Shown piece after piece: positions 9,159-18,229 of a stretch of 64,000 bases of DNA. Source of the DNA: Parabacteroides sp. PF5-6 (GTDB lineage: Bacteria > Bacteroidota > Bacteroidia > Bacteroidales > Tannerellaceae); the NCBI RefSeq assembly GCF_029504695.1, contig NZ_JAQFIN010000011.1:62001-126000 (forward strand), written 5' to 3'. How positions within the stretch are numbered: position 1 is the stretch's first letter; each line of letters begins with the position of its first letter. The notes beneath the pieces are model-generated. The model made no database searches and was not told the origin of the DNA. It was given only the letters and a program-made list of their open reading frames with translations. A program made the translations under genes and the position numbers.

Positions 9159-9376
9159 TTCATTTGGCATTATCCTGCACCTTCAAATTCCCTTCCATTT
9201 ACCGCTCCGCGCCTACCAACTACCAACTACCCACTACCGAAGAAAATCGGAAGATTTTCTTCTATTCCCCGCCCTGCGCTTTCTATCTCCTATCTTCTCT
9301 CTTCTCTTCCCTTCCCCCTTCTCTCTTCTCCCTTCAGGGAAAACCGGGTTTTTGGGCTGTGGAGAGATGTTAAAAC
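9159..9376. other. Non-coding tract with heptamer repeats and a pyrimidine-rich stretch
   Basis: Contains a 7-bp tandem repeat (CTACCAA, CTACCAA, CTACCCA, CTACCGA from about 9213), a small hairpin GAAGAAAATC / GATTTTCTTC just after it, and a C/T-rich tract at about 9280-9335. Preceding it is TTACCGCTCCGCGCCTAC, which is repeated almost exactly at about 57094. No credible gene is seen. Confidence 0.6.
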
Positions 9377-9382
9377 CTTGCT

Positions 9383-9410
9383 TGGGACTATTTGTGCATA
9401 TAAAATAGAT
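9383..9410 (+). promoter_or_regulatory. PUL 1 shared upstream element, copy 3 (heparinase operon)
   Basis: TGGGACTATTTGTGCATATA and following bases match the susC copy at 20 of 28 positions. It starts 59 bp before the -7 box at 9442. Similarity to the susC copy also extends upstream (TTAAAA and GCTTGG). Confidence 0.55.
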
Positions 9411-9441
9411 TATATATGCTATCTTTTTGGCTTATGTACTG

Positions 9442-9449
9442 TACTTTTG
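9442..9449 (+). promoter_or_regulatory. -7 box of the heparinase operon
   Basis: TACTTTTG fits TAnnTTTG and lies about 58 bp before the ATG at 9507. No clear -33 box is seen. Confidence 0.5.
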
Positions 9450-9506
9450 TTACTGTTACACGATAAATGTTATACTGTTAGATACAGACTTAGATATAAA
9501 ATATTT

Positions 9507-11429
9507 ATGAAAAAGCTCCTTCTTTTCTCTTTCTTCTGTATAGGTATGCATTTGCATGCCTATACGGAGAAAGACTTACTCCAAAAGACAACGGACATCT
9601 CTCGGTTGAAAGAGGTGTTGGTCATGCAACAACAATGGGTTCCGTATCCCGCTTATGCCGACAGAAAGGGCTGGGATGAGTTATTCGGTGATACGAAAGG
9701 TTTTTTTATACAACAAGGAGTAGACCGACTTAATTATGAATGGAAAGTCGTTAAGGCAACCGATTATTTAGAGTTTGAACGCGGAGGGAACCGTCGGGTG
9801 ATGGAAGATCCCTTCGGCAGCAACAATCAGGCGATAGCCGATCTTTTCATGGCCGAACTGGCGGAAGGAAAAGGTCGGTTTATCGACCCGTTGATCAATG
9901 GTGTGTACCAGGCATGCGAGATGACTTCCTGGGCGCTCTCCGCCCATTTGGGAAGGGAGCAGATCTCAGGCCGCTCGCTTCCGGACAATAAAAAACCGGT
10001 GATCGATCTGACCTCGGGCGATCTCAGTTCTATGCTGGCCTGGGTGTATTATTATTTCAAACCGTCTTTCGATCAGGTCAATCCGGTGATTGCCGAACGG
10101 TTACGGACGGAATTGCAGGAGCGTACAATGGATGCGTTTATGCACGACGATAGCTTCTGGTGGATGGCTTTTAACTACCAACCGGGCATGATGGTGAACA
10201 ACTGGAATCCCTGGTGTAACTTCAATGTGTTGCAAACTTTCTTCCTCTTGGAGAACGATCCGGACATCCTGGCGCAGGCCGTTTACCGCACGATGGTCTC
10301 TGTGGATCAGTTTATCAATTATACGCATACCGACGGGGCTTGCGAGGAAGGCCCTTCGTATTGGGGGCATGCCGCGGGCAAGATGTACGATTACCTGCAG
10401 ATCTTGTACGACGGAACGGGCGGAAAGATCTCGATCTTCGATCAGCCGATGATCAAAGCGATGGGCGAGTATATCGCTTATTCTTATGTCGGGGATGGCT
10501 GGGTGGTCAATTTCGCCGATGCCTCGGCTAAAGGAGGGGGAGGTGCCGACCTGATCTTCCGGTATGGGAAAGCGGTCGATAGCCGGGTGATGAAACAGTA
10601 TGCCGCCTATCAGAAACAGCTGACACGGCAACTACCCGTTTCTTCGGGGAAAGATGTGTTCCGCACTTTGCAAACCCTGCTTTACCGGGAGGAATTGGCG
10701 AACGAAACAGCCGATTATACCCCTCCGCTTTATACCTGGTATCCCGAAACGGAGTTTTGCTACCTGACCCATGCCAACGGATTTTTCTTAGCCGCTAAAG
10801 GCGGATACAACAATGAAAGCCATAATCATAACGATATCGGCACGTTTTCCCTTTACCTGAATAAGACCCCGCTCTTTATCGATGCCGGCGTGGGAACGTA
10901 CACCCGGCAGACCTTCAGCTCGGAACGCTATTCGATCTGGACGATGCAGAGTGATTATCATAATGTGCCGATGATCAATGGCGTGGCACAGGCTTTTGGC
11001 GCGGCGTATAAGGCGACGGATGTCCGTTTCCAGCCGGGAAGAAAAACCTTCTCTGCCAATATCGCAACGGCTTATCCGAAAGAGGCTCACGTGAAAGAAT
11101 GGATCCGTTCGTACACCTTGGAACGCAACGGGGTGAAGATTGAAGATAGCTTCTCGCTGGATCAAACAAAGGAACCCAACCAGGTGAATTTCCTGACCTG
11201 GGGGAAGGTCGAACTGACGAAGGCGGGTGAGTTCACCGTTGAAGCCGGCGGGCAGAAGGTCAAATTGATCTACGACAAAGAGGTCTTTGATCCGGTCGTT
11301 GAAACGATCACACTGGATGATGCCCGGTTGTCGAATGTGTGGGGCGAGGCAGTTTACCGTGTTTCATTATATGCCAAGCAGATGAAACGCAAAGGGAAAT
11401 ACTCATTTCTGATACAAACAACAAAATAA
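9507..11429 (+). CDS. Heparinase II/III family polysaccharide lyase, secreted
   Basis: A 640-residue protein that probably cleaves uronic-acid polysaccharide by beta-elimination in the periplasm. The ATG at 9507 gives a clean signal peptide (MKKLLLFSFFCIGMHLHAYT); the frame is open further upstream, but the extra residues would precede the signal peptide. An alpha/alpha-toroid domain fills the N-terminal two thirds, with WNPWCNFN and DGACEEGPSYWGHAAG at about 234-291, a signature of heparinase II-like lyases. The beta-sandwich domain contains NNESHNHNDIGTFSLYLN at 435-452. The exact substrate (heparin, chondroitin, alginate or other) cannot be read from the sequence. GH88 follows after 7 bp. 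Confidence 0.85.
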   Translation: MKKLLLFSFFCIGMHLHAYTEKDLLQKTTDISRLKEVLVMQQQWVPYPAYADRKGWDELFGDTKGFFIQQGVDRLNYEWKVVKATDYLEFERGGNRRVMEDPFGSNNQAIADLFMAELAEGKGRFIDPLINGVYQACEMTSWALSAHLGREQISGRSLPDNKKPVIDLTSGDLSSMLAWVYYYFKPSFDQVNPVIAERLRTELQERTMDAFMHDDSFWWMAFNYQPGMMVNNWNPWCNFNVLQTFFLLENDPDILAQAVYRTMVSVDQFINYTHTDGACEEGPSYWGHAAGKMYDYLQILYDGTGGKISIFDQPMIKAMGEYIAYSYVGDGWVVNFADASAKGGGGADLIFRYGKAVDSRVMKQYAAYQKQLTRQLPVSSGKDVFRTLQTLLYREELANETADYTPPLYTWYPETEFCYLTHANGFFLAAKGGYNNESHNHNDIGTFSLYLNKTPLFIDAGVGTYTRQTFSSERYSIWTMQSDYHNVPMINGVAQAFGAAYKATDVRFQPGRKTFSANIATAYPKEAHVKEWIRSYTLERNGVKIEDSFSLDQTKEPNQVNFLTWGKVELTKAGEFTVEAGGQKVKLIYDKEVFDPVVETITLDDARLSNVWGEAVYRVSLYAKQMKRKGKYSFLIQTTK

Positions 11430-11436
11430 CAATGAT

Positions 11437-12651
11437 ATGATGAAGTCTACTACAGCTCTTGTACTCTCCCTCTTATTTTTCGCCTGTGCGGAAAAGAAAG
11501 AGACGGATACCGATTTTATCCGGGAAAACGTGGCTTTCGCCTGCGATCAGATAGGGCGTGAAATTGATGTGATCGAAAAGAATAGTGAGAAGTTCTTAAA
11601 CCCAACCACTTTGAAGGCCGATGGCTCGGTGTTCTATTGTGGATATGCGGATTGGCGGAGCGGATTCTTTCCCGGATCCATCTGGTATCTGTATGAGTTG
11701 ACCGGCGATGAGGCTTATCGTCCGCTGGCCGAAAAATATTGTGCGGCCATTGAGGAAGCGAAGAACCTGACCTGGCACCATGATGTGGGTTTTATGATCG
11801 GATGCAGTTTCGGCAACGGACTGCGGTTGACGGGCAATCCGCAGTATAAAGAAGTGGTGGTTCAGGCCGCCCGGTCGTTATCGACCCGTTTCCGTCCGGA
11901 AGCCGGTATTATCCAATCGTGGGATGTCGACCGGGGCTGGATGTCGCAGCGCGGCTGGGAGTGTCCGGTGATTATCGATAATATGATGAACCTGGAACTG
12001 ATGTTCGAAGCGACAAAAATCACCGACGATCCATCGTTCCGCGAGATTGCGCTCGCCCATGCCGACCGTACATTGACCGAGCAATTCCGCGCGGACGGAA
12101 GCTGCTACCATGTGATCGACTACAGCCTGGAAGACGGCTCGGTGCGCAACCGCCATACGGCACAAGGCTATGCCCATGAATCGGCATGGAGCCGCGGACA
12201 AGCCTGGGCGATCTACGGTTATACGATCTGCTACCGGGAGACCGGCGAACAGAAATACCTCGATCAGGCTTTGAAGACGTTCCGTTTCATGCGCGATCAT
12301 AAAGATATGCCGGACGACCTGATCCCGTATTGGGATATGGATGCGCCCGATATCCCGAATGCGTTGCGTGATGTTTCTTCGGCTTCTTGTATCGCTTCCG
12401 CTTTGTATGAGATCAGCACCCTGGATCTTCCGGAGGCCGACACCTATAAAACGTATGCCGACCAGATCATGCGCAGCCTGGCTTCGCCCGCCTACCGCGC
12501 CGAACCGGGCACGAACGGCAACTTCCTGTTGATGCACAGCGTCGGCAGCATACCGCACGACGCCGAAGTCGATAAACCCCTGAACTACGCCGATTATTAT
12601 TTCCTCGAAGCGTTGAAACGGAAAAAAGATATCGAAGAGGCTATCCTATAA
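11437..12651 (+). CDS. GH88 unsaturated glucuronyl hydrolase, lipoprotein-like
   Basis: A 404-residue enzyme that removes the 4,5-unsaturated uronic acid left by polysaccharide lyases. The N-terminal segment is a signal peptide with a lipobox-like LLFFAC (Cys17). The alpha6/alpha6 barrel carries the two conserved aspartates: D116 in HHDVGF and D181 in VIIDNMMNLELM, equivalent to Asp88 and Asp149 of the Bacillus enzyme. The gene begins 7 bp after the heparinase stop, so both are one operon and act in sequence. A second ATG at 11440 could be the true start. The terminator at 12669 follows. Confidence 0.93.
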   Translation: MMKSTTALVLSLLFFACAEKKETDTDFIRENVAFACDQIGREIDVIEKNSEKFLNPTTLKADGSVFYCGYADWRSGFFPGSIWYLYELTGDEAYRPLAEKYCAAIEEAKNLTWHHDVGFMIGCSFGNGLRLTGNPQYKEVVVQAARSLSTRFRPEAGIIQSWDVDRGWMSQRGWECPVIIDNMMNLELMFEATKITDDPSFREIALAHADRTLTEQFRADGSCYHVIDYSLEDGSVRNRHTAQGYAHESAWSRGQAWAIYGYTICYRETGEQKYLDQALKTFRFMRDHKDMPDDLIPYWDMDAPDIPNALRDVSSASCIASALYEISTLDLPEADTYKTYADQIMRSLASPAYRAEPGTNGNFLLMHSVGSIPHDAEVDKPLNYADYYFLEALKRKKDIEEAIL

Positions 12652-12668
12652 ACGGTAGTTTCTCGAAG

Positions 12669-12706
12669 AAAGGGCACTTCTGGAAAAGAGAAGTGCCCTT
12701 TTTTTT
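12669..12706 (+). terminator. Rho-independent terminator after GH88
   Basis: A perfect 12-bp stem (AAGGGCACTTCT / AGAAGTGCCCTT) with an 8-nt loop, followed by a T-run. It ends PUL 1. Confidence 0.92.
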
Positions 12707-12749
12707 CGAATGAGTGGTAACTTTTCAATGGATCGCTGAAAAAATACTT

Positions 12750-12757
12750 TATATTTG
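12750..12757 (+). promoter_or_regulatory. -7 box upstream of the MG2/plug protein
   Basis: TATATTTG fits TAnnTTTG and lies 25 bp before the ATG at 12783. This supports that start rather than the in-frame ATG at 12714. Confidence 0.55.
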
Positions 12758-12782
12758 TGTGTATCACTCAAACGATTATCCT

Positions 12783-14777
12783 ATGCTACACTTCCGTTTT
12801 TACGTTTTATTATATTGCCTGTTTTGCCTGACCGGGGCAACGAAAGCTTTTGCTTCACCCAACGACTCCATTCCATTATTGTTTCATCAGCAACAACAAT
12901 TGTATCCGCAGGAGAAACTCTATCTGCATACGGACCGGGCGCAGTATCTGCCGGGCGAGAATGTCTGGTTTCGGGCCTATCTGGTCGATGCTGCCACGCA
13001 TGAACCGGTACCTTATAGCCGTTATGTGTATGCAGAATTACTCGATCAAACGGATACACCTATATCCCGGGTGATGCTCGAGGCCGACCGGGAGTGTTAT
13101 CAGGGTTATCTGCCGATCCCGGGAGCTCTTTCTGCCGGCGAATACAGCTTGCGCGCCTATACCCGATATATGGAGAATACAGGACCGGACTATTTCTTTC
13201 GGAAGAGTCTACGGATCGGGACCGGCGCGGCAGGGGAGAGTACGGTAGCGAACGATGAATTCCAGGTCTCTTTCTTCCCTGAAGGCGGCAACTTGCCGGT
13301 GGGAGCCGCTACGACAATTGCTTTCCGGGCGGAACAGGCAGAACCGATCCGCGGCCGCGTAGTGGATGAAGCCGGGCAGGAGGTGACGGTATTCAATTCC
13401 GTGCATGCCGGTATGGGTACGTTTCAGTTGCATGCCGAAGCGGGGAAAACGTATTATGCCGAGTGCACCGGTTCGCAGGGACAGACGCGTCGCTTTGCGT
13501 TGCCTGAGGCTAAAGCCGATGCGGTGGCTCTGCAACTGCGTTCGGTCCGGAATAACTACGTCGTCTCTTTATTGACGGGAAAAGGGGCGGCACCGGCAGC
13601 GGACTATACCCTGTTGATCCATTGCCGGGGTACGGTATATTATGCGGATCGTTGGGGTCCGGCCAAGCCGTATCTCTCTTTCGATAAAACATTTTTCCCT
13701 TCGGGAGTTGTGCAGGTGTTGCTTCTGAACGCGGAGGGGCAGTCGGTTAGTGAGCGTCTTGTCTATAATATGGCAGGCAATGACCGGACACAAAGTTCCA
13801 TTGTGACCGATAAAATAGTCTACGACAAGGGCGAGAAGGTCGGGCTTTCCATCTACGTTTCCGATCTCGAAGGGAATCCGTTGCGTGGGACATTCTCCCT
13901 GTCGGTGACCGATCGGGCGGATGCACCACCGGAACCGGCCGTGACGATACTTTCTTCTTTGTTGTTGACATCCGAATTGAAAGACCCCGTCGAAGGTGCC
14001 GCCTGGTATTTCGATCAGCCGACTGCGGACAAATTGCATATATTGGATTGCCTGATGCTGACGCAAGGGTGGCAGCGCTATGCGGTGGATCGTGTATTGG
14101 CGCAAGACTTTGAGATTCCGGAGATCGCATACGAGCAGGAGATGCCTTCGCCGGAAGAGGAAGCTTTTCATATCCTGCTGGACGATGTGACGGTCGAAGA
14201 GAAAGCAAAACCGCGGAATATACGTTCTCCTTTTGTCGTCGGACGGCCGGATGCCCGATTGACCCTCGAAGATATTGAAAAGCGCAACCCCCATTCCATC
14301 AAGGACCTCTTGCGCGGCATCCCCGGCTTCCGCATCACGAGAGGAGTGCCTTATCATCGCGGTACCATGGTGAAGATCCTGGTCGACGGCATGGATATTC
14401 TTTCCGGTGCGGGCGCCGATAGTGATCTGGAAGATTTCCTGTTTGTCGAAGATGTGCTTCAGGTGGATTTGGTTGTAAGGCTTTCGGCTGTTATGGACAC
14501 CGAGAAGTTACTGGTGATCACCACCAAATCGGCGATGAACTATCTTGAGAAAATGCCTGCACCCGGAATGGAGGAGACGGAAGAGGTGCAAACGGTAGCT
14601 CTTCCGGAAAGGCGGGCCACACTGCTTTGGCTGCCGGTAGTTTCACTCTCGCTGGATGGTGAGGCGGAAATTAGCTTCAACACACCCGACACCACAACTT
14701 CCTACGACGTGGTGATCGAAGGCATAACGGACGAAGGAGAGATTATTCGCGGGCAGGCAGTGATAACGGTTCAGTGA
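12783..14777 (+). CDS. Secreted protein with MG2-like domains and a degenerate TonB-plug-like domain
   Basis: A 664-residue exported protein; the signal peptide ends near residue 25. The mature part opens with QEKLYLHTDRAQYLPGENVWFRAYLVD, the macroglobulin MG2-like motif of a large Bacteroidetes family, followed by further beta-sandwich repeats to about residue 460. Residues about 490-580 resemble a TonB receptor plug: LTLEDIEKRNPHSIKDLLRG, then GFRITRG and VKILVDGMDI. There is no barrel after it, so it cannot be a transporter. The function of this family is not known to me; a cell-surface role with a plug-like interaction module is inference. It stands alone, with its own promoter, next to a convergent kinase gene. 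Confidence 0.75.
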   Translation: MLHFRFYVLLYCLFCLTGATKAFASPNDSIPLLFHQQQQLYPQEKLYLHTDRAQYLPGENVWFRAYLVDAATHEPVPYSRYVYAELLDQTDTPISRVMLEADRECYQGYLPIPGALSAGEYSLRAYTRYMENTGPDYFFRKSLRIGTGAAGESTVANDEFQVSFFPEGGNLPVGAATTIAFRAEQAEPIRGRVVDEAGQEVTVFNSVHAGMGTFQLHAEAGKTYYAECTGSQGQTRRFALPEAKADAVALQLRSVRNNYVVSLLTGKGAAPAADYTLLIHCRGTVYYADRWGPAKPYLSFDKTFFPSGVVQVLLLNAEGQSVSERLVYNMAGNDRTQSSIVTDKIVYDKGEKVGLSIYVSDLEGNPLRGTFSLSVTDRADAPPEPAVTILSSLLLTSELKDPVEGAAWYFDQPTADKLHILDCLMLTQGWQRYAVDRVLAQDFEIPEIAYEQEMPSPEEEAFHILLDDVTVEEKAKPRNIRSPFVVGRPDARLTLEDIEKRNPHSIKDLLRGIPGFRITRGVPYHRGTMVKILVDGMDILSGAGADSDLEDFLFVEDVLQVDLVVRLSAVMDTEKLLVITTKSAMNYLEKMPAPGMEETEEVQTVALPERRATLLWLPVVSLSLDGEAEISFNTPDTTTSYDVVIEGITDEGEIIRGQAVITVQ

Positions 14778-14783
14778 CCGGAA

Positions 14784-16799
14784 CTATACTTTGCGCTCGA
14801 GGGGAAGGGTGAAATAGAACGTAGAGCCCTCGCCGTAGACAGAAGTGACGCCGATACAACCGCCCATCTGTGTGATCAATCCTTTACAGATTGCCAGTCC
14901 GAGGCCTACACCTTTGGTACCGTTCTCTAATTGAACGAAGCGGTCGAAGATCTTATCGACCTGCTCGGGCGGAATGCCTTCGCCGGTATCTTCGACATAG
15001 AAATAGAGCGTCTGCGCATCTTGTCGCTCAAAACCAAAGCGAATATGGCCTTGTTGCGTATGTTTGATCGCGTTGGTCAATAGGTTGGTGATGACCTGTA
15101 CGAGGCGGTTACGGTCGGTTTCGATGGTGATCGCTTCACAAGGATCGAGGATAAACTCAAGGGTCTCCGGTACGCGAAGGGAAATACTGTTATACAATTC
15201 TTTCATGATCTGGCAGGTTTCGTACTGCTTATAGATCAATGACATGGAGTTCGACTCGATCTTGGAGATATCCAGTACATCGCCGATCAGGCGTTGCAAG
15301 AGTTCGTTATTGCTTTCGATGATCTGCGCGAATTCCTGTTTGTTCTCGGGATCGACCTCTTCGATGATCAGTTGGGAGAAGCCGACAATCGCATTCAACG
15401 GCGTACGGATCTCATGGTTCATATTGGCCAGGAAGGCAGACTTCATCCGGTCGGCGTTCTCCGCTTTCTCTTTGGCTTCGCGCAAGGCCTGCTTGCTGCG
15501 CTGGATCGAACGCATGACAAAGGTCAGTCCGCACAATGCCAACAGCAACAACACACAGCCGCCAAATAACAACGTGGCCTGGCTGCGGGTCTTCTCCGCT
15601 TCGATCTCCATCTCTTTCTTTTCCAGTTCCAATCGATCCATCTCGTAGCGGGCACGTACGTCGGCAATCTTCTCCTGGAAATTCGACTGGTTGATGGAGT
15701 CTTTCAATTGGATCAGTTCGTCCTGCACACGCGACAAATCTTCAAACTTGTTTTGTTTGATGTAGACCCGCCTTTTGTTCGAAAGCATCACCTTGATGTT
15801 CTCCAAGTTCCGGCTCTTGCGCACCAACTGTTCGATCTCTCCGAGGTGTAGCAAGGCTTCGTCGTATTTTTCCAACTCAAAATAATAGCTGAAATAGAGA
15901 TTATGGATGGCCATCAGGCGCTCTTCCCGGAAGCTTTGGGGCACCGGGATACTATCCAACTGCTTCAGGCGTTCGTAGGCTTCGTCGAATCTTTTAGCAG
16001 TTATCAACAACTCGGCATGAGTGGAATAGACTGCGAATTCATACATCTGCACGGAGTTTTTATCCTCTTCGCTGTTATTCGGCTGTTCCTTGAATACGTT
16101 TATCTGCTCATCGGCTTCCAACAGATACTTCTCTCTTTTCTTGTTGTCCGTCATGTAATGGAAGAGCTGATTGAGTATGCTGATACGCTCGGCAAGCGGT
16201 GAGTCGCGTTTGATTTTCCGGTCCAACACATCCAGATAGACCTTCTCCGCTTCATCCACCATCCCGTTGGTGTAGTAGAAATAGGCCATATTCAGGTCGG
16301 CCAGCTCCAGTCCTTTGGCGTAGTTTACCTGCTGGCTGTATGTTTTCAGGGCGTTAGCCGATTTGTCTAATTCTTCATTCTTGCCTTCCCACACCAGCGA
16401 ATAATTATATAAGGCCCAGATATCGATATAACCTACATACTCTTTATTCTCTTCCACGATCGGTTTCAAGCGGTTGATAACCCTCTTCAGGCTGTCGGGA
16501 TACACCGGATAGTAATGCCGGCCGAGCATGGTCAGGGCATTACCCAGATGATGTTTGTTGTTCATCCGTGTGGCTTCTTCTTCGTAAAAGCGGAGGAATT
16601 CCCGGTAGTTCTCATCCTGTGTATGCTTCTTGCAGTAGTCTTCTAGAAAAGGCAAACGCTCCTCCGCAGGAACTGTTTGCAAGTCCTGATGTAATTCGTA
16701 CAGCTGCTTGTCTGAGTCGATAGAGTAACTTTTTGCAGATAGTGTAAGCAGCAGAATGACCAAATAGAGTTTAATCAACTCCGGTACAATCTTACCCAT
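14784..16799 (-). CDS. Sensor histidine kinase with periplasmic TPR-like sensor region
   Basis: A 671-residue inner-membrane kinase. A signal/anchor at about 7-24 is followed by an extracytoplasmic helical repeat region of about 380 residues resembling tetratricopeptide repeats. A coiled coil at about 370-405 leads into a transmembrane segment at 408-429. HisKA has the phospho-acceptor H462 in ANMNHEIRTPLN. The HATPase domain has the N box (NLLTNAIKHT), the G1 box (DTGEGIP) and G2 (GVGLGLAICKGL). There is no receiver domain and no response regulator directly beside it, so the partner is unknown. The stop lies 6 bp from the convergent stop of the upstream gene. Confidence 0.9.
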   Translation of the reverse strand: MGKIVPELIKLYLVILLLTLSAKSYSIDSDKQLYELHQDLQTVPAEERLPFLEDYCKKHTQDENYREFLRFYEEEATRMNNKHHLGNALTMLGRHYYPVYPDSLKRVINRLKPIVEENKEYVGYIDIWALYNYSLVWEGKNEELDKSANALKTYSQQVNYAKGLELADLNMAYFYYTNGMVDEAEKVYLDVLDRKIKRDSPLAERISILNQLFHYMTDNKKREKYLLEADEQINVFKEQPNNSEEDKNSVQMYEFAVYSTHAELLITAKRFDEAYERLKQLDSIPVPQSFREERLMAIHNLYFSYYFELEKYDEALLHLGEIEQLVRKSRNLENIKVMLSNKRRVYIKQNKFEDLSRVQDELIQLKDSINQSNFQEKIADVRARYEMDRLELEKKEMEIEAEKTRSQATLLFGGCVLLLLALCGLTFVMRSIQRSKQALREAKEKAENADRMKSAFLANMNHEIRTPLNAIVGFSQLIIEEVDPENKQEFAQIIESNNELLQRLIGDVLDISKIESNSMSLIYKQYETCQIMKELYNSISLRVPETLEFILDPCEAITIETDRNRLVQVITNLLTNAIKHTQQGHIRFGFERQDAQTLYFYVEDTGEGIPPEQVDKIFDRFVQLENGTKGVGLGLAICKGLITQMGGCIGVTSVYGEGSTFYFTLPLERKV

Positions 16800-16947
16800 T
16801 TATATTCTCTTGTCAATATGGCAACACACAAAAACGCTGCAAGATATGAAAATTATGGGATATTATAACTTTTTATTCTATATTTGTAGAAGATAGGATG
16901 CGCCTCAGCATAACTCAAGCAAGCTTGGTTCTGCATTCGGTTTTCAC

Positions 16948-16955
16948 TATCTTTG
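16948..16955 (+). promoter_or_regulatory. -7 box of the DUF418 gene
   Basis: TATCTTTG with a TTG at 16925-16927 twenty bp upstream. It lies downstream of the ATG at 16898 and thus argues for translation from the ATG at 16979. Confidence 0.6.
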
Positions 16956-16978
16956 ACGCGACAAATAACTCTACATTC

Positions 16979-18190
16979 ATGATTCAAACAAACTGCTGCC
17001 CTGAAGGGGCAATGGCTGGTGCCGGTTCCGTATCAGCTAATAGTCATCGTATCGAGATCGCGGACGTCTTGCGTGGCTTCGCCGTAATGGGGATTACCCT
17101 TATTCATTTTATCGAACGTTTCAGTCTCTATAGTTTCCCGGAAGAGACCAATCGTTTCCTGTTGTTTACCGACCGGGCGATCTGGGACAGTATCTTTTTC
17201 GCTTTCTCGGGTAAGGCGTATTGTATTTTTGCTTTGCTGTTCGGTTTCAGTTTTTTTATTCAGGACAACGGGCAAAGAGAGAAAGGGAAAGACTTCCGCG
17301 GGCGGTTTGCCTGGCGCCTGGTCTTGCTTTTCTTTATTGCTTGTATCAATTCGACTTTGTTCCCCGGTGAGATATTGGTGCTCTATGCATTGGTGGGTTA
17401 TGTATTGATTGCTGTCTGCCGCCTTTCTACCCGCACGGTGGCGATCCTTGCGGTTATTCTCCTGTTGCAACCGCTGGAGTGGATGCAGCTTATCTATGCG
17501 CTATTTCGCCCGGAATATGTGATCAATGCCGGGCTTGATGTGCCATATTGGGATTTGGTCAATATCGCGCAGAAAGAAGGCTCTTTCCTCGAGATGTGTA
17601 AGACGGCTATCTGGACGGGTAATGTGGCCAATATGGGCTGGATGCTGTTGCATGGACGGATCACGCAAACGGCCGCTTTGTTTATGGTCGGTATGCTGAT
17701 CGGACGTAGCCGGACATTTCTTCCTTCCGATGAGAATATGAAGCTGTGGGTCAAGGTATTCCTGATCTCTACCCTCGCTTTCTTCCCGATTTATGGCTTG
17801 ACGGCAATGCTTCCCGAGTTCATTAGCCGCGAGGCGTTGCTCGTGCCTTCCACGCTTATACTAAAATCCCTTTCCAACCTGGCCTTCACCGGCATCTTGT
17901 TTGCCGGGGTTATCCTATTGTATTACCTGACCAGGCTCAAAGGCATACTCCACTCATTGGCCCCGTACGGCCGCATGAGTCTGACGAACTACCTGTCGCA
18001 GTCTTTATTCGGCGCCTTCCTGTTCTACAACTGGGGGTTGGGACTTTACCGATACACCGGCATCACCGCCTGTTTCCTGATCGGCATCGCCGTCTTCCTC
18101 CTGCAATTCCTCTTCTGCCGCTGGTGGCTTCGCACGCACCGCCAGGGCCCATTGGAATGGCTATGGAAAAAGGCGACTTGGGTGGCATAG
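16979..18190 (+). CDS. DUF418 multi-pass membrane protein
   Basis: A 403-residue inner-membrane protein with about ten hydrophobic segments. It begins with the RIEIADVLRGFAVMGITLIH pattern of the YeiB/DUF418 group and ends in the DUF418 domain (PYGRMSLTNYLSQSLFG at about 325-341, then further helices). These proteins are distantly related to acyltransferase-3 membrane enzymes, and the substrate is not established. The start at 16979 is chosen because a good -7 box lies between it and the earlier in-frame ATG at 16898. The gene converges with the LytTR regulator. Confidence 0.85.
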   Translation: MIQTNCCPEGAMAGAGSVSANSHRIEIADVLRGFAVMGITLIHFIERFSLYSFPEETNRFLLFTDRAIWDSIFFAFSGKAYCIFALLFGFSFFIQDNGQREKGKDFRGRFAWRLVLLFFIACINSTLFPGEILVLYALVGYVLIAVCRLSTRTVAILAVILLLQPLEWMQLIYALFRPEYVINAGLDVPYWDLVNIAQKEGSFLEMCKTAIWTGNVANMGWMLLHGRITQTAALFMVGMLIGRSRTFLPSDENMKLWVKVFLISTLAFFPIYGLTAMLPEFISREALLVPSTLILKSLSNLAFTGILFAGVILLYYLTRLKGILHSLAPYGRMSLTNYLSQSLFGAFLFYNWGLGLYRYTGITACFLIGIAVFLLQFLFCRWWLRTHRQGPLEWLWKKATWVA

Positions 18191-18229
18191 GTGTTTTCGG
18201 GTTTGAAAATATGGCGATTTCCAAGTGGG

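Noticed and set aside
8823-9373. Small plus-strand open frames in the repeat island (73 and 116 codons)
   Set aside because: They translate hairpin arms and the pyrimidine-rich tract, have no ribosome-binding site and show low-complexity content.
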